Below are positions 1 to 8,422 of a stretch of 64,000 nucleotides of DNA, one piece after another (position 1 is the first letter of the stretch; every line of letters starts with the position of its first letter). The position numbers were made by a program, and so were the translations under genes. The stretch lies in NCBI GenBank assembly GCA_964386705.1, contig CAYLTY010000006.1, positions 13,937 to 77,936 on the forward strand, given 5' to 3'. Origin of the DNA: AM-0621 sp964386705 (GTDB lineage: Bacteria > Planctomycetota > Planctomycetia > Planctomycetales > Planctomycetaceae). Under the pieces are notes generated by a model, which saw only the letters and a list, made by a program, of their open reading frames with translations, was not told the origin of the DNA and searched no databases.

Positions 1-844
1 CCGCTCCGAACACGGCCGGAGATTCCTGGAAGAACGGATCGTGATAGTGCCACGGTCGCAGCTCTTCGACCTTGATGTTGCAGTGTGCGGCGAGGCGCTC
101 ATCAATCTCTGCCTTCGCCTTACGGAATGGCTCGCGCGTGAGTTCGTCCAGCTCATCAAAGAGCTTCATCACCTGGCCCTGATCCTGTTCGGCCAGGTGC
201 ATCATGAGTTGATGATAGTTGCCAAAGCCCAACTGTGACGCCGCTTGATTGCGCAGTCGGGCCAGTTCCCTCAGGTCTTTCTCAACCAGCGCACCGACGC
301 CCTTACTGCCTTCCCACGCCTTGCGACGCTCTTCGGAACTCTTGGATTCCTTCATGACCTTGCGGACGTCGTTGTCGCTGAGTTCCTTGCCATCCACCTT
401 CGCCCGATAGACGTTGAAGGCCTTTTCGACCGCGTTGGCTCGCGCGCTCATCTCGCGCAGCAGCAGCGGATCGACCTGCTTTTCCAGATAGCTGAGATAC
501 AGCACATCGATCTGGCGCGCGACCAGCGGATCATCGATCCCCGCCTGCTCACGAATGGTCTTCAGCTCGCGAAAGGCCGCCGGGTCGGCCAGAGCGGCAT
601 CAATCCGGTTCTGAGCCTCTTCCTTCTTCTTGAAGTCGTCTTCGCTGCCAGATGTGTTCGCGTTCCACCAGGCAATCGCAGCGGATTTTTCGATCGGGCG
701 CATCTTGGCCAGATAACCATCGATGAATTTCTGAGCCCGCGCCGTCTGCGGATTGGCCGCGACCGCGAGACCGCTTGATCCCACAACCAGACCGATCAAT
801 GTCGCAATAAACCCGCGTCGCGAATGTTCAAGTCGAATGAGCAT
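1..844 (-). CDS. M2 family (ACE-like) metallopeptidase, C-terminus beyond window
   Basis: The frame is open from an ATG at 844 to the window edge (281 codons) and begins MLIRLEHSRRGFIATLIGLV, an export signal. The mature part carries features I recognise from bacterial M2 peptidases: a helical N-terminal domain, RNQAASQLGFGNYHQLM, FDELDELTREPF and, at the edge, LRPWHYHDPFFQESP. M2 enzymes are zinc dipeptidyl carboxypeptidases related to angiotensin-converting enzyme and act outside the cytoplasm. The HEXXH zinc site lies further along the chain and is not in this window, so catalytic competence cannot be judged. The gene is divergent from fpg, with about 250 nt between the two starts. An overlapping plus-strand frame at 245-778 is a shadow. 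Confidence 0.88.
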   Translation of the reverse strand, partial: MLIRLEHSRRGFIATLIGLVVGSSGLAVAANPQTARAQKFIDGYLAKMRPIEKSAAIAWWNANTSGSEDDFKKKEEAQNRIDAALADPAAFRELKTIREQAGIDDPLVARQIDVLYLSYLEKQVDPLLLREMSARANAVEKAFNVYRAKVDGKELSDNDVRKVMKESKSSEERRKAWEGSKGVGALVEKDLRELARLRNQAASQLGFGNYHQLMMHLAEQDQGQVMKLFDELDELTREPFRKAKAEIDERLAAHCNIKVEELRPWHYHDPFFQESPAVFGA

Positions 845-1096
845 CACTCCGTCCTTTCGATGAAACCTTGAAGCGGGTGGAATGACAACTGGTCCTCGCC
901 AGAAAGGCCAGCGAGTGACTGCGGCTCGATGAACTGTTTGAGTCATCGCCAACACCGGGCGTAGGTGCGATGTCACGCGATAGAGATATGCCGCGAACAG
1001 GAGCGTTCAGCCTATGCTTCGCTGCCGAGGCCACCGAGAATCGCTTTCACACACGAGGGTTCCGTACGACGACTGAGAGATGGAGACGCTGAAGAA

Positions 1097-1954
1097 ATGC
1101 CCGAGTTGCCCGAAGTTGAAACGATGGTGCGAGGCATTCGTCCGCATGTGCAGGGGCGTCGCATTGCAGAGTTCCGCGCGTGTCCATGTGATTGCCGGCC
1201 CATGACAATCGAGCCTTCAGTTGGCGAGATCGCTCGTCGGGTCCGTGGCCAGACGATTACGGAGGTAGTGCGGCGAGCGAAGCGGGTGGTTCTGAAACTG
1301 ACTTCCGGTGAGGCATTCGTCATCGAACCGCGAATGACGGGACTGATGCTGATCGACGCGCCGCCCGATCCCGATCATCTGCGATATGAATGGTTGTTCG
1401 CTGATTCAGGTTCCGTTCCCAGGCTGCAGTTCTGGGACCGCCGTGGATTGGGCACATTGCGCCTGCTCTCGGCTGAACGACTCGAACAGCTGATGGGCGT
1501 GGAGCAGCTTGGCCGCGACGCCCTCGAAATGACCGCTCAGCATTGGGTCGAGGTTTGTGCCAGCACTTCAACAGCGATCAAGGTCGCTCTGCTCAATCAG
1601 AAGCGAGTTGCCGGGATCGGTAACCTCTATGCCAGCGAGATCCTGCATCTGGCCAGGATCTCCCCGCTGGCATCAGCGAAGCAGCTCAAGAGGCCTCAGA
1701 TCGATCGCATGACTGTCGCTGTTCTGGATGTCCTGCAGACCGCTATCAAGTATGAAGGCTCAACACTGAGCGACGGCACCTACCGCAATGCACTTAATAA
1801 ACAGGGCGGCTATCAGAATGCTCATCGCGTCTACGATCGCGAAGATGAACTTTGCCTCACATGCTCCCGCGGACGAGTCGTGCGGATCGTGCAGGCTCAG
1901 CGTTCCACCTTCTATTGCCCCGTCTGCCAACCCGTTCGCCGAGCGAAGTCGTAA
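1097..1954 (+). CDS. mutM: Formamidopyrimidine-DNA glycosylase (Fpg/MutM)
   Basis: This is a base-excision-repair enzyme that removes oxidised purines such as 8-oxoguanine and then cleaves the abasic site. The ATG at 1097 was chosen because the family starts MPELPEVE: Pro2 becomes the N-terminal nucleophile after Met removal, and Glu3 is the catalytic acid. An in-frame extension back to 965 has no family support. The helix-two-turn-helix motif GIGNLYASEILHLARISP is present. The C-terminal zinc finger is intact, with CLTC and CPVC pairs about 20 residues apart. The length of 285 residues is normal for the family. No partner gene is obvious next to it, so it is probably monocistronic. Confidence 0.96.
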   Translation: MPELPEVETMVRGIRPHVQGRRIAEFRACPCDCRPMTIEPSVGEIARRVRGQTITEVVRRAKRVVLKLTSGEAFVIEPRMTGLMLIDAPPDPDHLRYEWLFADSGSVPRLQFWDRRGLGTLRLLSAERLEQLMGVEQLGRDALEMTAQHWVEVCASTSTAIKVALLNQKRVAGIGNLYASEILHLARISPLASAKQLKRPQIDRMTVAVLDVLQTAIKYEGSTLSDGTYRNALNKQGGYQNAHRVYDREDELCLTCSRGRVVRIVQAQRSTFYCPVCQPVRRAKS

Positions 1955-1980
1955 TGAGACCAGCTGTTCGCAGCACCGCC

Positions 1981-2301
1981 TCAGCGTACGATCGACTTCT
2001 TCTTCGTGAAGGCCCACTCATAGCGCGCGAGGCGCGATTCGGTACAAGCCAATCGCTCGCTCACGTCGCGCAATTGTTTTTCTAATTGCGTAATACGCTG
2101 CTCTTGGATTTCTTCGTTCGTCAGTGGGATTGTTAGATTTCGCTCAGAACGAGGTGCAGCTGGGCGGGCGAGCCGCTTCGAAGCGGGTTGAATTTCAAGT
2201 TGCGTATCGCGGCCGCGCGGTTCCTGGGCGGACAGCTTGGCCAATGATCCTGCGATGATTAGAACGGTCCAGAAATAACGGTTCGAAAAGAAGTGTGTCA
2301 T
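1981..2301 (-). CDS. Small exported coiled-coil protein, unknown
   Basis: This is a 106-residue protein I do not recognise. It begins MTHFFSNRYFWTVLIIAGSLAKLSAQE, which reads as a signal peptide with a cut near SAQ. The mature part is basic and polar. Residues about 63-92 (EEIQEQRITQLEKQLRDVSERLA) have heptad spacing suggestive of a short coiled coil. A GGAG lies 9 nt upstream of the ATG at 2301. The gene converges on fpg with a 26-nt gap. It may be a small periplasmic or envelope oligomer, but no function can be given. Confidence 0.6.
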   Translation of the reverse strand: MTHFFSNRYFWTVLIIAGSLAKLSAQEPRGRDTQLEIQPASKRLARPAAPRSERNLTIPLTNEEIQEQRITQLEKQLRDVSERLACTESRLARYEWAFTKKKSIVR

Positions 2302-2655
2302 TTGGGTGCGTCTCCGAGGATCGAGTGTCCGACGTTGGTTGGGTCAACTCGTCCTCAGTAAGAATTAGAATCAACAGCGGACGTGCTGCAGGCTCAAGAA
2401 CCAGCTCAGCGGCGAACCATTCGATGACGCTGACGAGTTACTGTGCCTCATACGACCTGCTTAGGAATATAGCGATCGTAGCGACCCTGCCGTCAGCATC
2501 TTCTGCAGAGCCCTTACGATTGTTTTGATCCAATACGTTTTCGCCGCCAGCGCGAACTGCCTTTCCTGAAAGGCCGGCGCGACGATGATTTGCGACCTAG
2601 GATTCAAGCACGAACGTGAACTGTCACGGGCCACAAACCATCGTGGGAGTCCGCT
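2302..2655. other. Intergenic region between divergent small genes
   Basis: These 354 nt separate the exported coiled-coil gene (leftward) from the CBS gene (rightward) and must hold both promoters. I see no convincing gene, hairpin or repeat. A 77-codon frame at 2295-2528 has low-complexity, unconserved-looking content. The only clear signal is GGGAG about 7 nt before the CBS start. Confidence 0.5.
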
Positions 2656-3162
2656 ATGCAAGTCACCGTGCGTGATCTGATGTCGCTGGAGCTGGTTACG
2701 TTGGAAGAGACCGCGTCAATCGGCGATGCCACCAACGTCCTGCTCGATCGAGCATTCAGCGAAGTGTACGTGCGAGACATGACGGGCCGTCTCGTAGGCA
2801 CCGTGACGGACTACGCACTGCTGAAGGCCAAGCTGCTGAGGATGGAACCGACAGCATCCGTCACTCGCGTGATGAGCCGCAGCATGATGGTTCTGAGTCC
2901 GGACGCGAAGCTGGAAGACATTGCGGGAATCTTCCGAGACAGTTGTCACAGCCGCGTGGCGGTCATTGAAGGCGGCCGCCTGATCGGTCAGGTCAATCGC
3001 CGTGACGTGTTGCGAGCGATGTTGGTCCTGGAAGAACAGCAGGCGAACGGTGACTCGATTCGCCGCATTGAACTCGCGGACGGCAACCTGCCCAGCAAAC
3101 CACAGTTCTTGAGTGAGAGCATGAGCTCTACAGCTCAGACAATGACCCGCGAAGTCAATTAA
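2656..3162 (+). CDS. CBS-domain protein (tandem CBS pair)
   Basis: The protein has 168 residues and consists almost entirely of one Bateman module: CBS1 at about 4-58 (VRDLMSLELVTLEETASIGD) and CBS2 at about 68-122 (VTRVMSRSMMVLSPDAKLED), followed by a polar 45-residue tail. Such pairs bind adenosyl ligands (AMP, ATP, SAM, NAD) or act as dimerising sensors. No catalytic domain is attached, so this is a stand-alone regulator whose partner is not evident here. GGGAG lies 7 nt before the ATG. The gene converges with the DUF4392 gene. Confidence 0.85.
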   Translation: MQVTVRDLMSLELVTLEETASIGDATNVLLDRAFSEVYVRDMTGRLVGTVTDYALLKAKLLRMEPTASVTRVMSRSMMVLSPDAKLEDIAGIFRDSCHSRVAVIEGGRLIGQVNRRDVLRAMLVLEEQQANGDSIRRIELADGNLPSKPQFLSESMSSTAQTMTREVN

Positions 3163-3209
3163 GGCTGTATCAAGCCTGCCGCCACTTGCTTCCCGCCTGT
3201 TCTGCGATA

Positions 3210-4286
3210 CTACGCTCCTGCCGACGCTTCCCATTCGCTGACCAACCGCAAGATACCAGACCACGGTTGGATGTAGGTCAGGAACGGTAATCCATCCACA
3301 GTTGCTTCCTGCCGTCGGGTGACCCCATCCACGGCAAGGCCATCTCGCACAATACTCTCCAGACAATCCAGCTGACTCTGAGTCGTATGCGGCTTCAGCA
3401 AGCGAGTTTGGCTGGTCAAGACGCACGCCGCCGCGGCGAGTGCATACGCACCCCAGTTGCTGGTCCCTGCGAGGATGGTGCGATCAGCCGCAATGCGGCA
3501 GGGAATCTTTGCCCCGACTGCTGGTGGCAGCCGACGACGCAGTTCGGCCCAGGCAAAACGCCCCATGCCGATCTCATTGCCGCCATCGCCTACTCCGATG
3601 GTGTGGCCTTGAGGGTGATGCACCCGGAACTCATCGAACAGCTTGTGCAGGTCGCCGGTGAATTCATCAATGTTGAGCCCGCGCATGTTGAAGCAATGAC
3701 CGCGGTCTGCTTCATCGACGGCGGTTGCGAACTCAGCTCGCTTTGCTTGATCTGCGTATGTCCGCGAAAACGATTCCGAAGTATGGCTAGGGCCGACGCG
3801 CTCAATGGCGATCAATGTTCCCAGATCGCGGCCAAACCCGCTCGACCAGAAGTCTTCTCTCCATTGAGACGATTGCAGAGGCGCGACCAGCACGCAGGCA
3901 GGATCAAGGCCCAAGGCGGACACAGCGATTCGTACGACGTGGCCGCAGTTCTCATCTGTCACCACGCGCACTGATCGACCCATGCTGTGCAGCACGCTGG
4001 CGAGCAGTGCAGTGCCCAGGGGGCCATCGGTTTCCGCGTAGCCGCGAGGCTCCTCAGCAGTCGGCTGAGCCATCGGAATGAAGAAGCCTGTGACCAGGCA
4101 CACCGAATGAGAATCATTGACCAGGAGTTGAGCTGCCCCTGCGAGTTCACCCAGACCGAGCCCTGTTTCCGCGTCGGGGCCCAGCAATCCACGTCCACCC
4201 GGATCGCGTCGAATCAACCGTTCAAATTCCGCGATGATGTCACTGGCCGTCATCAACGTGTTGTCCTTTAAGATCCGCGTCTTCAT
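3210..4286 (-). CDS. DUF4392 protein, D-glutamate cyclase-like
   Basis: The protein has 358 residues and matches the DUF4392 family, whose mammalian member (DGLUCY C-terminal domain) converts D-glutamate to 5-oxo-D-proline. Visible family features are VCLVTGFFIPMAQPTAEEPR near the N-terminus, ETDGPLGTALLASVLHSMGR, and the glycine-rich VGDGGNEIGMGRF toward the middle. The start was set at the ATG at 4286; an ATG at 4250 is also possible, while a frame reaching 4472 would run into the divergent gene. The assignment to D-glutamate turnover comes from family knowledge and has not been shown for bacterial members of this type. Confidence 0.8.
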   Translation of the reverse strand: MKTRILKDNTLMTASDIIAEFERLIRRDPGGRGLLGPDAETGLGLGELAGAAQLLVNDSHSVCLVTGFFIPMAQPTAEEPRGYAETDGPLGTALLASVLHSMGRSVRVVTDENCGHVVRIAVSALGLDPACVLVAPLQSSQWREDFWSSGFGRDLGTLIAIERVGPSHTSESFSRTYADQAKRAEFATAVDEADRGHCFNMRGLNIDEFTGDLHKLFDEFRVHHPQGHTIGVGDGGNEIGMGRFAWAELRRRLPPAVGAKIPCRIAADRTILAGTSNWGAYALAAAACVLTSQTRLLKPHTTQSQLDCLESIVRDGLAVDGVTRRQEATVDGLPFLTYIQPWSGILRLVSEWEASAGA

Positions 4287-4370
4287 GTCAATCCGCAGTC
4301 TGGCAGAAGGCGGATGCTTTGAAACTCGACTTTGTTTTCTGCCGAACCTCAAGTCAGGACCGCACTCCCC

Positions 4371-5144
4371 ATGTTTCAGGGCGCCAGGCTGATCGATCTC
4401 AGTGTCCCATTGGAAGACAACGCGGTCAGCGAACCGCTGCCGGGTTCGATCAAGTACATCGAGCATCAACACGAAGGACTGGCTCAGATGCAGCAGTTCT
4501 TCGGCATCAAGCCGGACGATCTCGTGTATTCAGCGGGTGAAGGTTGGGCGATTGAAGAAGTGAAGATGATCACCCACACGGGCACGCATGTAGATGCACC
4601 CTACCACTACGCTCGCACTGCGGAAGGTCAGCCCGCCAAGAAGATCGACGAAGTGCCGCTCGAGTGGTGCTTTGCGCCCGGCGTGCTCTTCGACATGCGA
4701 CACAAACAACCCGGCGACCTCATTGTGCCGGATGATCTGCAGCAGGCGCTTGATCGCATCGGCTATCAGCTTAAGCCGCTCGACATCGCGCTCATCCAAA
4801 CCGGAGCCGACAAGCGCATTCAATCACCTGACTACTTTCGACAACCAGGCTTGGGGCGCGAAGCGGTGCTCTGGCTCTGCGAACGCGGAGTGAAAGTCAT
4901 CGGCATCGATGCTTACACGCTCGATCGACCGTTCAAAGATATGGTGGCCGACTATCGCCGCACCGGAGATGGCCGCTGGATCTGGCCTGCGCACTTCGCT
5001 GGTATCACACGCGAGTATTGCCAGATTGAAAAACTCGCGAATCTGGACCAGATCCCACGCCCCTTCGGCTTCTGGGTGTCATGCCTGCCCGTGAAAATCA
5101 AAGCCGCCAGCGCCGGCTGGTGCCGTGCAATCGCCATCGTCTAG
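4371..5144 (+). CDS. Cyclase family protein (kynurenine-formamidase fold)
   Basis: The protein has 257 residues of the PF04199 metal-dependent hydrolase family, which includes bacterial kynurenine formamidase and isatin hydrolase. The metal-binding signature HTGTHVDAPYH is intact (His69, His73, Asp75, His79 from the chosen start). The protein starts MFQGARLIDLSVPLED, close to the family start, so the ATG at 4371 is preferred over a TTG at 4332. No tryptophan-catabolic genes are nearby, so the substrate is unknown. It is divergent from the DUF4392 gene; both act on small amide or lactam-type compounds, which may be coincidental. Confidence 0.85.
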   Translation: MFQGARLIDLSVPLEDNAVSEPLPGSIKYIEHQHEGLAQMQQFFGIKPDDLVYSAGEGWAIEEVKMITHTGTHVDAPYHYARTAEGQPAKKIDEVPLEWCFAPGVLFDMRHKQPGDLIVPDDLQQALDRIGYQLKPLDIALIQTGADKRIQSPDYFRQPGLGREAVLWLCERGVKVIGIDAYTLDRPFKDMVADYRRTGDGRWIWPAHFAGITREYCQIEKLANLDQIPRPFGFWVSCLPVKIKAASAGWCRAIAIV

Positions 5145-5149
5145 ACGCG

Positions 5150-5184
5150 CCGCCACCGCTGGCTTTGGTAGTGGCGGTTTCGTT
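5150..5184 (+). terminator. Possible weak intrinsic terminator
   Basis: CCGCCAC and GTGGCGG form a 7-bp stem around a 14-nt loop, starting 5 nt after the cyclase stop codon and followed by TTTCGTT. The T tract is short and the loop long, so this is only a candidate. Confidence 0.3.
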
Positions 5185-5221
5185 GGTCGCATCCGACGGT
5201 TCCACACGGCGGCCTCGAAGG

Positions 5222-5635
5222 TCACTTGGGAAGCAGCGCCGCAGCTCCGAAGACCAGCACGTGCCAGGTGAAGACTGCCGTCAGTCCGTAATAGCCTATG
5301 GTGAGAAAGGTATTGCGCAGGTAAGGCTTGGCATCGAACACGAACAAGCCGATCAGCAAGCGGCAGAGCCAGAAGATCGCCACGTATCCGCAGAAACCGC
5401 GAGCCAGTCGAGTGCCGGATATGAGATCACTCGCACACGTCAGCGAGATGATTCCAAAGGCGATGAGGTTGAGCACGACATACCCGCCAGCAGTGAGAAT
5501 CCAGTGCTGCAGCAGTAAGGGCAACTTCGGCAACTCCTCGCGAAACCGAAGTTCTTTCGGAACCTGGGCGCTCCCCAGCAGCGTTCCCACATGCAGGACG
5601 CCAGAGATTTGAATCAGCACTTCGAGCACGTCCAT
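5222..5635 (-). CDS. Small multipass membrane protein coupled to MBOAT gene
   Basis: The protein has 137 residues and about four hydrophobic segments, including GGYVVLNLIAFGIISLTC, FCGYVAIFWLCRLLIGLFVF and YYGLTAVFTWHVLVFGAAAL. I do not recognise the family. The ATG at 5635 follows the stop codon of the upstream MBOAT gene after a single base (TGA-A-ATG), which implies translational coupling. A TTG at 5647 would extend it by four codons. Tight linkage suggests a partner subunit or a co-required membrane protein for the acyltransferase (inference). Confidence 0.75.
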   Translation of the reverse strand: MDVLEVLIQISGVLHVGTLLGSAQVPKELRFREELPKLPLLLQHWILTAGGYVVLNLIAFGIISLTCASDLISGTRLARGFCGYVAIFWLCRLLIGLFVFDAKPYLRNTFLTIGYYGLTAVFTWHVLVFGAAALLPK

Positions 5636-5636
5636 T

Positions 5637-6503
5637 TCAGCTTCCAATCAACGGGAGAATGAGCCGACGGACAAACGCGGGATGGAACAACCAGAACGCG
5701 GCTGGAGTGGTAAACGCCACTGTAAACAACCAACCTCGAATCGGATGGCGCCCATCAGTCAAACTCGGGATGTGACGCTCAAGCCACACCCCGCAGCCTT
5801 GCAGAGCGAAGTAAGCGAACGGCAACCCGTAGCCGCCTTTGGCCGGCATCGAGATCGCGAGTTCATGCACCAATCCGGAGAACACGAACACGGCCCACGA
5901 AGCGAGTTGCGGATGCCGCATCTGCACAACCGGCTTGAACACAAAGCGATGAGCGAAGTCTCGAAACGCCAGATTCCAGCGTTTGCTCCAGAACTCACTG
6001 AGCGACGTCGCGGCTACGGGCATGTGCATGATGGGTGTGATATCTCGCCCCATCCGTCGCCACACCAAGGCTGCCAGGTGAAAGCTGCCGAAATGAAAGA
6101 CGAAGATCAGCCCCGTCATCGCGACCCAGCCGGCCAGTAGATCGTTGATGACCAGGCATCGCGGAGCCACACCGCACAGCAGCACAACTCCGAGCGCGAA
6201 CTTGCTTACCGCACAGGTCCATTCCAACGAGCAATTTGTCTTTGCCTCGCCACGAACGAAGAAGGCTCGCGCGTCTAGGCCCGGCCACAGTGCATACCAC
6301 GCCAGCCTGTCGCGAAATCTCAGGTTCTGTGGGTGCCGCAGGATGAAGTCGCGCTCCGTGATGAGTTTGATCATCAGCAAGAGGGAAACCGAGACCGCGA
6401 CGAGTTGTGATACGGGACTGAGCGCTTCTACCTGTGTCCAAACGACAGACAGAGGCAGCAGTAGAAGCCAGAAGCAACTCGATCTGTTCTCCGCGCGAGC
6501 CAT
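5637..6503 (-). CDS. MBOAT-family acyltransferase, wax-synthase-like
   Basis: This is a 288-residue polytopic membrane protein. It carries SLSEFWSKRWNLAFRDFA, the hallmark of the wax-synthase-type MBOAT_2 domain, and the conserved histidine in SGLVHELAI (His213), which is catalytic in MBOAT enzymes. Members transfer acyl groups from acyl-CoA or acyl carriers to alcohols, lipids or sugars at the membrane. It is shorter than plant wax synthases (about 340-350), but the core motif and the histidine are both present. GAGGAC precedes the ATG at 6503. It is the first gene of a two-gene unit with the small membrane protein. The substrate cannot be told from sequence. Confidence 0.8.
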   Translation of the reverse strand: MARAENRSSCFWLLLLPLSVVWTQVEALSPVSQLVAVSVSLLLMIKLITERDFILRHPQNLRFRDRLAWYALWPGLDARAFFVRGEAKTNCSLEWTCAVSKFALGVVLLCGVAPRCLVINDLLAGWVAMTGLIFVFHFGSFHLAALVWRRMGRDITPIMHMPVAATSLSEFWSKRWNLAFRDFAHRFVFKPVVQMRHPQLASWAVFVFSGLVHELAISMPAKGGYGLPFAYFALQGCGVWLERHIPSLTDGRHPIRGWLFTVAFTTPAAFWLFHPAFVRRLILPLIGS

Positions 6504-6646
6504 CGAACGTCCTCAGCGAACTTCATCTCTGTGCAATTCCTACACGGGATTGCGCAGAGATAACCGCAGTTCGCTGTCGGGAGTTAACCGTTCGCTGAGT
6601 CGAATTTCAGCTCGTAGTTCGTCCTTGCGAGCCGGGCCAGATCAGC

Positions 6647-7603
6647 TCACCCAAATGCACGGCGCAGCGATTCCAGACTCTTCGGCACAGCCGTCGCGGG
6701 AGCTTCTTTGCCCTCCATCTCCAAGGAGATGTAGCCGCGATAGTTGGCTGCTTGCAGAATGGAAGCAACCTTCGAGTAGTCGATATCGAGCGAATACCAC
6801 TCGCCGCCGCCGGGATATGTCTTCGCCTGCACGAGCACGGCCTGCGGAGCGATGGCGGCCATCTGTTCGTACGAGTTTTCCAGGAAGTTGCCGGTGTCGA
6901 GCGTCACTTTCAGCCACGGCGACTTGATCGCGTTGACGACTCGCAAGACGCCGGCAGCGTCACGACCCAACCCCCAATGGTTCTCCAGTCCCATCACCAC
7001 GCCGCAACTTTCAGCCTTGGGTAACAGCTTCTGAAAGCTGTCGTTCACCCATTCAAAACCTTCGTCATCGGTATGGCCGGGCAAACGCGGCTCGATGCCC
7101 TTGTTGGCCATCAGCTCGTCGAAGTTCCTCGATGTCCCCCAGCGACCCGTGTTGACTCGAATGGTGGGAATACCCAACTCGTACGCCAGTTCGAGGCACC
7201 GTTCCGTGTGCCCGATGTTGGCCTTGCGTTTCTCCGCATCAGGAGTCACGAAGCCTTGATGCGTCGAGAAGCCCATCAGGTCCAAGCCCAACGCAAACGC
7301 TCGCTGCTTGATACGTCGCAGATATGGAGGATCGACCTTGCCGCCTTTGGCCTTCGCCGCTTCTTCCATGTGGACGTGCAGAATCTCCACGCCATCAAAC
7401 CCCATCTCCGCCGCCTGTTCGAGACAATCTTCGATGGCGACCGGCTCCCCCTTGAAGTGCCAAAACGAATACGTCGAAACCCCAATCCGCCACCGCTGCT
7501 TACGACTAACCACTTTCGGCGATTCATCCGCCTTTACAACCGCTGGCAGGAACGCCGCTGCGGCAACCGCTAGAGCTTCACGTCGAGAGAGTGCCATCGT
7601 CAT
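6647..7603 (-). CDS. Tat-exported sugar phosphate isomerase/epimerase (TIM barrel)
   Basis: The protein has 318 residues and begins MTMALSRREALAVAAAAFLP, a twin-arginine-type signal, followed by the xylose-isomerase-like / AP-endonuclease-2 barrel. Visible family features are RIGVSTYSFWHF, EMGFDGVEILHVHM, GLENHWGLGRDA with its metal-ligand region, TLDTGNFLEN and ISLEMEGKE near the end. Planctomycetes have many exported paralogues of this family; the substrates are mostly unknown. The start is supported by AGGAATC upstream of the ATG at 7603. The gene lies 15 nt downstream of the DUF72 gene on the same strand, so the two are probably co-transcribed. Confidence 0.88.
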   Translation of the reverse strand: MTMALSRREALAVAAAAFLPAVVKADESPKVVSRKQRWRIGVSTYSFWHFKGEPVAIEDCLEQAAEMGFDGVEILHVHMEEAAKAKGGKVDPPYLRRIKQRAFALGLDLMGFSTHQGFVTPDAEKRKANIGHTERCLELAYELGIPTIRVNTGRWGTSRNFDELMANKGIEPRLPGHTDDEGFEWVNDSFQKLLPKAESCGVVMGLENHWGLGRDAAGVLRVVNAIKSPWLKVTLDTGNFLENSYEQMAAIAPQAVLVQAKTYPGGGEWYSLDIDYSKVASILQAANYRGYISLEMEGKEAPATAVPKSLESLRRAFG

Positions 7604-7618
7604 GGTTGATTCCTGGTC

Positions 7619-8320
7619 TTACTGCGCAGTGAGTTCGAGTAGCTTGGCTGCAAACTTGGGGCCAGTGCCGGCGTCTTCGTGCTTGAAAAATACATAGGCA
7701 GCACTCCAACCCTGAGACTGAATGCGATCGAGCCACTTGCGCAGCGCTGGTTTGGTGTAATTGACACGGCGCAACCTCACATAGCCCCAAGTGGCGGTAC
7801 TGATCAGTTCTGTATTCGGATCTTCGTCCGTATCAGCAGTGCAGAGGACGCAGGAGTTCTGGCGGAGACATTCCTTAACCTCGTCATCGAGCCAACTCTC
7901 ATGACGGAACTCGAACGCCAACGAGGCTCGTTTGCCAACCTTGTGCAAGAAATCCTGTAACAGAGGGACGTTCTTCTTGAGGTTGGGAGGTAGTTGAACC
8001 AGCAACGGCCCTTGCCGCCCCTTCAACGCCGCAGCGGCCTCAAGGCATTGATTGATTTCCTCGTCGACATCCTTCAGTCGTTTGTGATGAGTGATCTTCT
8101 GCGGCGTCTTCAGCACGAACCGAAACCACTCCGGCGTTTGTTGCGCCCAGGACTCAGCTATGCTCACAGTCGGCATTCGATAGAAAGTATTATTCAATTC
8201 AACGGTCGAGAATCGCTGCGAGTAGTAAGGCAGCATGTCCTTCGGCGAGATTTTCTCCGGGTAGAAGCTGCCCTTCCATTCCTTGTAGCTATACCCACTC
8301 GTGCCGACGAACAGTCTCAT
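7619..8320 (-). CDS. DUF72 domain-containing protein
   Basis: The protein has 233 residues and nearly all of it is the DUF72 (YecE-like) TIM-barrel-type domain. Signature segments are VGTSGYSYKEWKGSFYPEK at the N-terminus, FSTVELNNTFYRMP, VLKTPQKITHHKRLKD, LAFEFRHESW and AYVFFKHEDAGTGPKFA near the end. The biochemical activity of the family is not established. GGGGAATG lies just upstream of the ATG at 8320. It is the promoter-proximal gene of a pair with the exported isomerase. Confidence 0.9.
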   Translation of the reverse strand: MRLFVGTSGYSYKEWKGSFYPEKISPKDMLPYYSQRFSTVELNNTFYRMPTVSIAESWAQQTPEWFRFVLKTPQKITHHKRLKDVDEEINQCLEAAAALKGRQGPLLVQLPPNLKKNVPLLQDFLHKVGKRASLAFEFRHESWLDDEVKECLRQNSCVLCTADTDEDPNTELISTATWGYVRLRRVNYTKPALRKWLDRIQSQGWSAAYVFFKHEDAGTGPKFAAKLLELTAQ

Positions 8321-8343
8321 GAGTCATTCCCCAAAATGAGTTT

Positions 8344-8422
8344 CACGCGAAGGCGCGGAGCCGCGAAGGATTCAAGCTCCAGTCTTCGTCTGTTTTCTTC
8401 GCGGCTCCGCGCCTTCGCGTGA
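8344..8422. repeat. 25-bp perfect inverted repeat (left copy)
   Basis: Arms at 8344-8368 and 8397-8422 are exact reverse complements over 25 bp (core AAGGCGCGGAGCCGCGAAG), with a 28-nt spacer. The distal arm encodes the last sense codons of the GxxExxY reading frame (VSREGAEPRR), and the stop codon falls in the spacer. A second copy with the same arms lies on the other side of that gene at 8849-8926, and GTGAGACCT follows the distal arm in both copies. Confidence 0.92.

Noticed and set aside
245..778. Plus-strand 177-codon frame
   Set aside because: Shadow of the M2 peptidase, which has family motifs and an export signal on the other strand.
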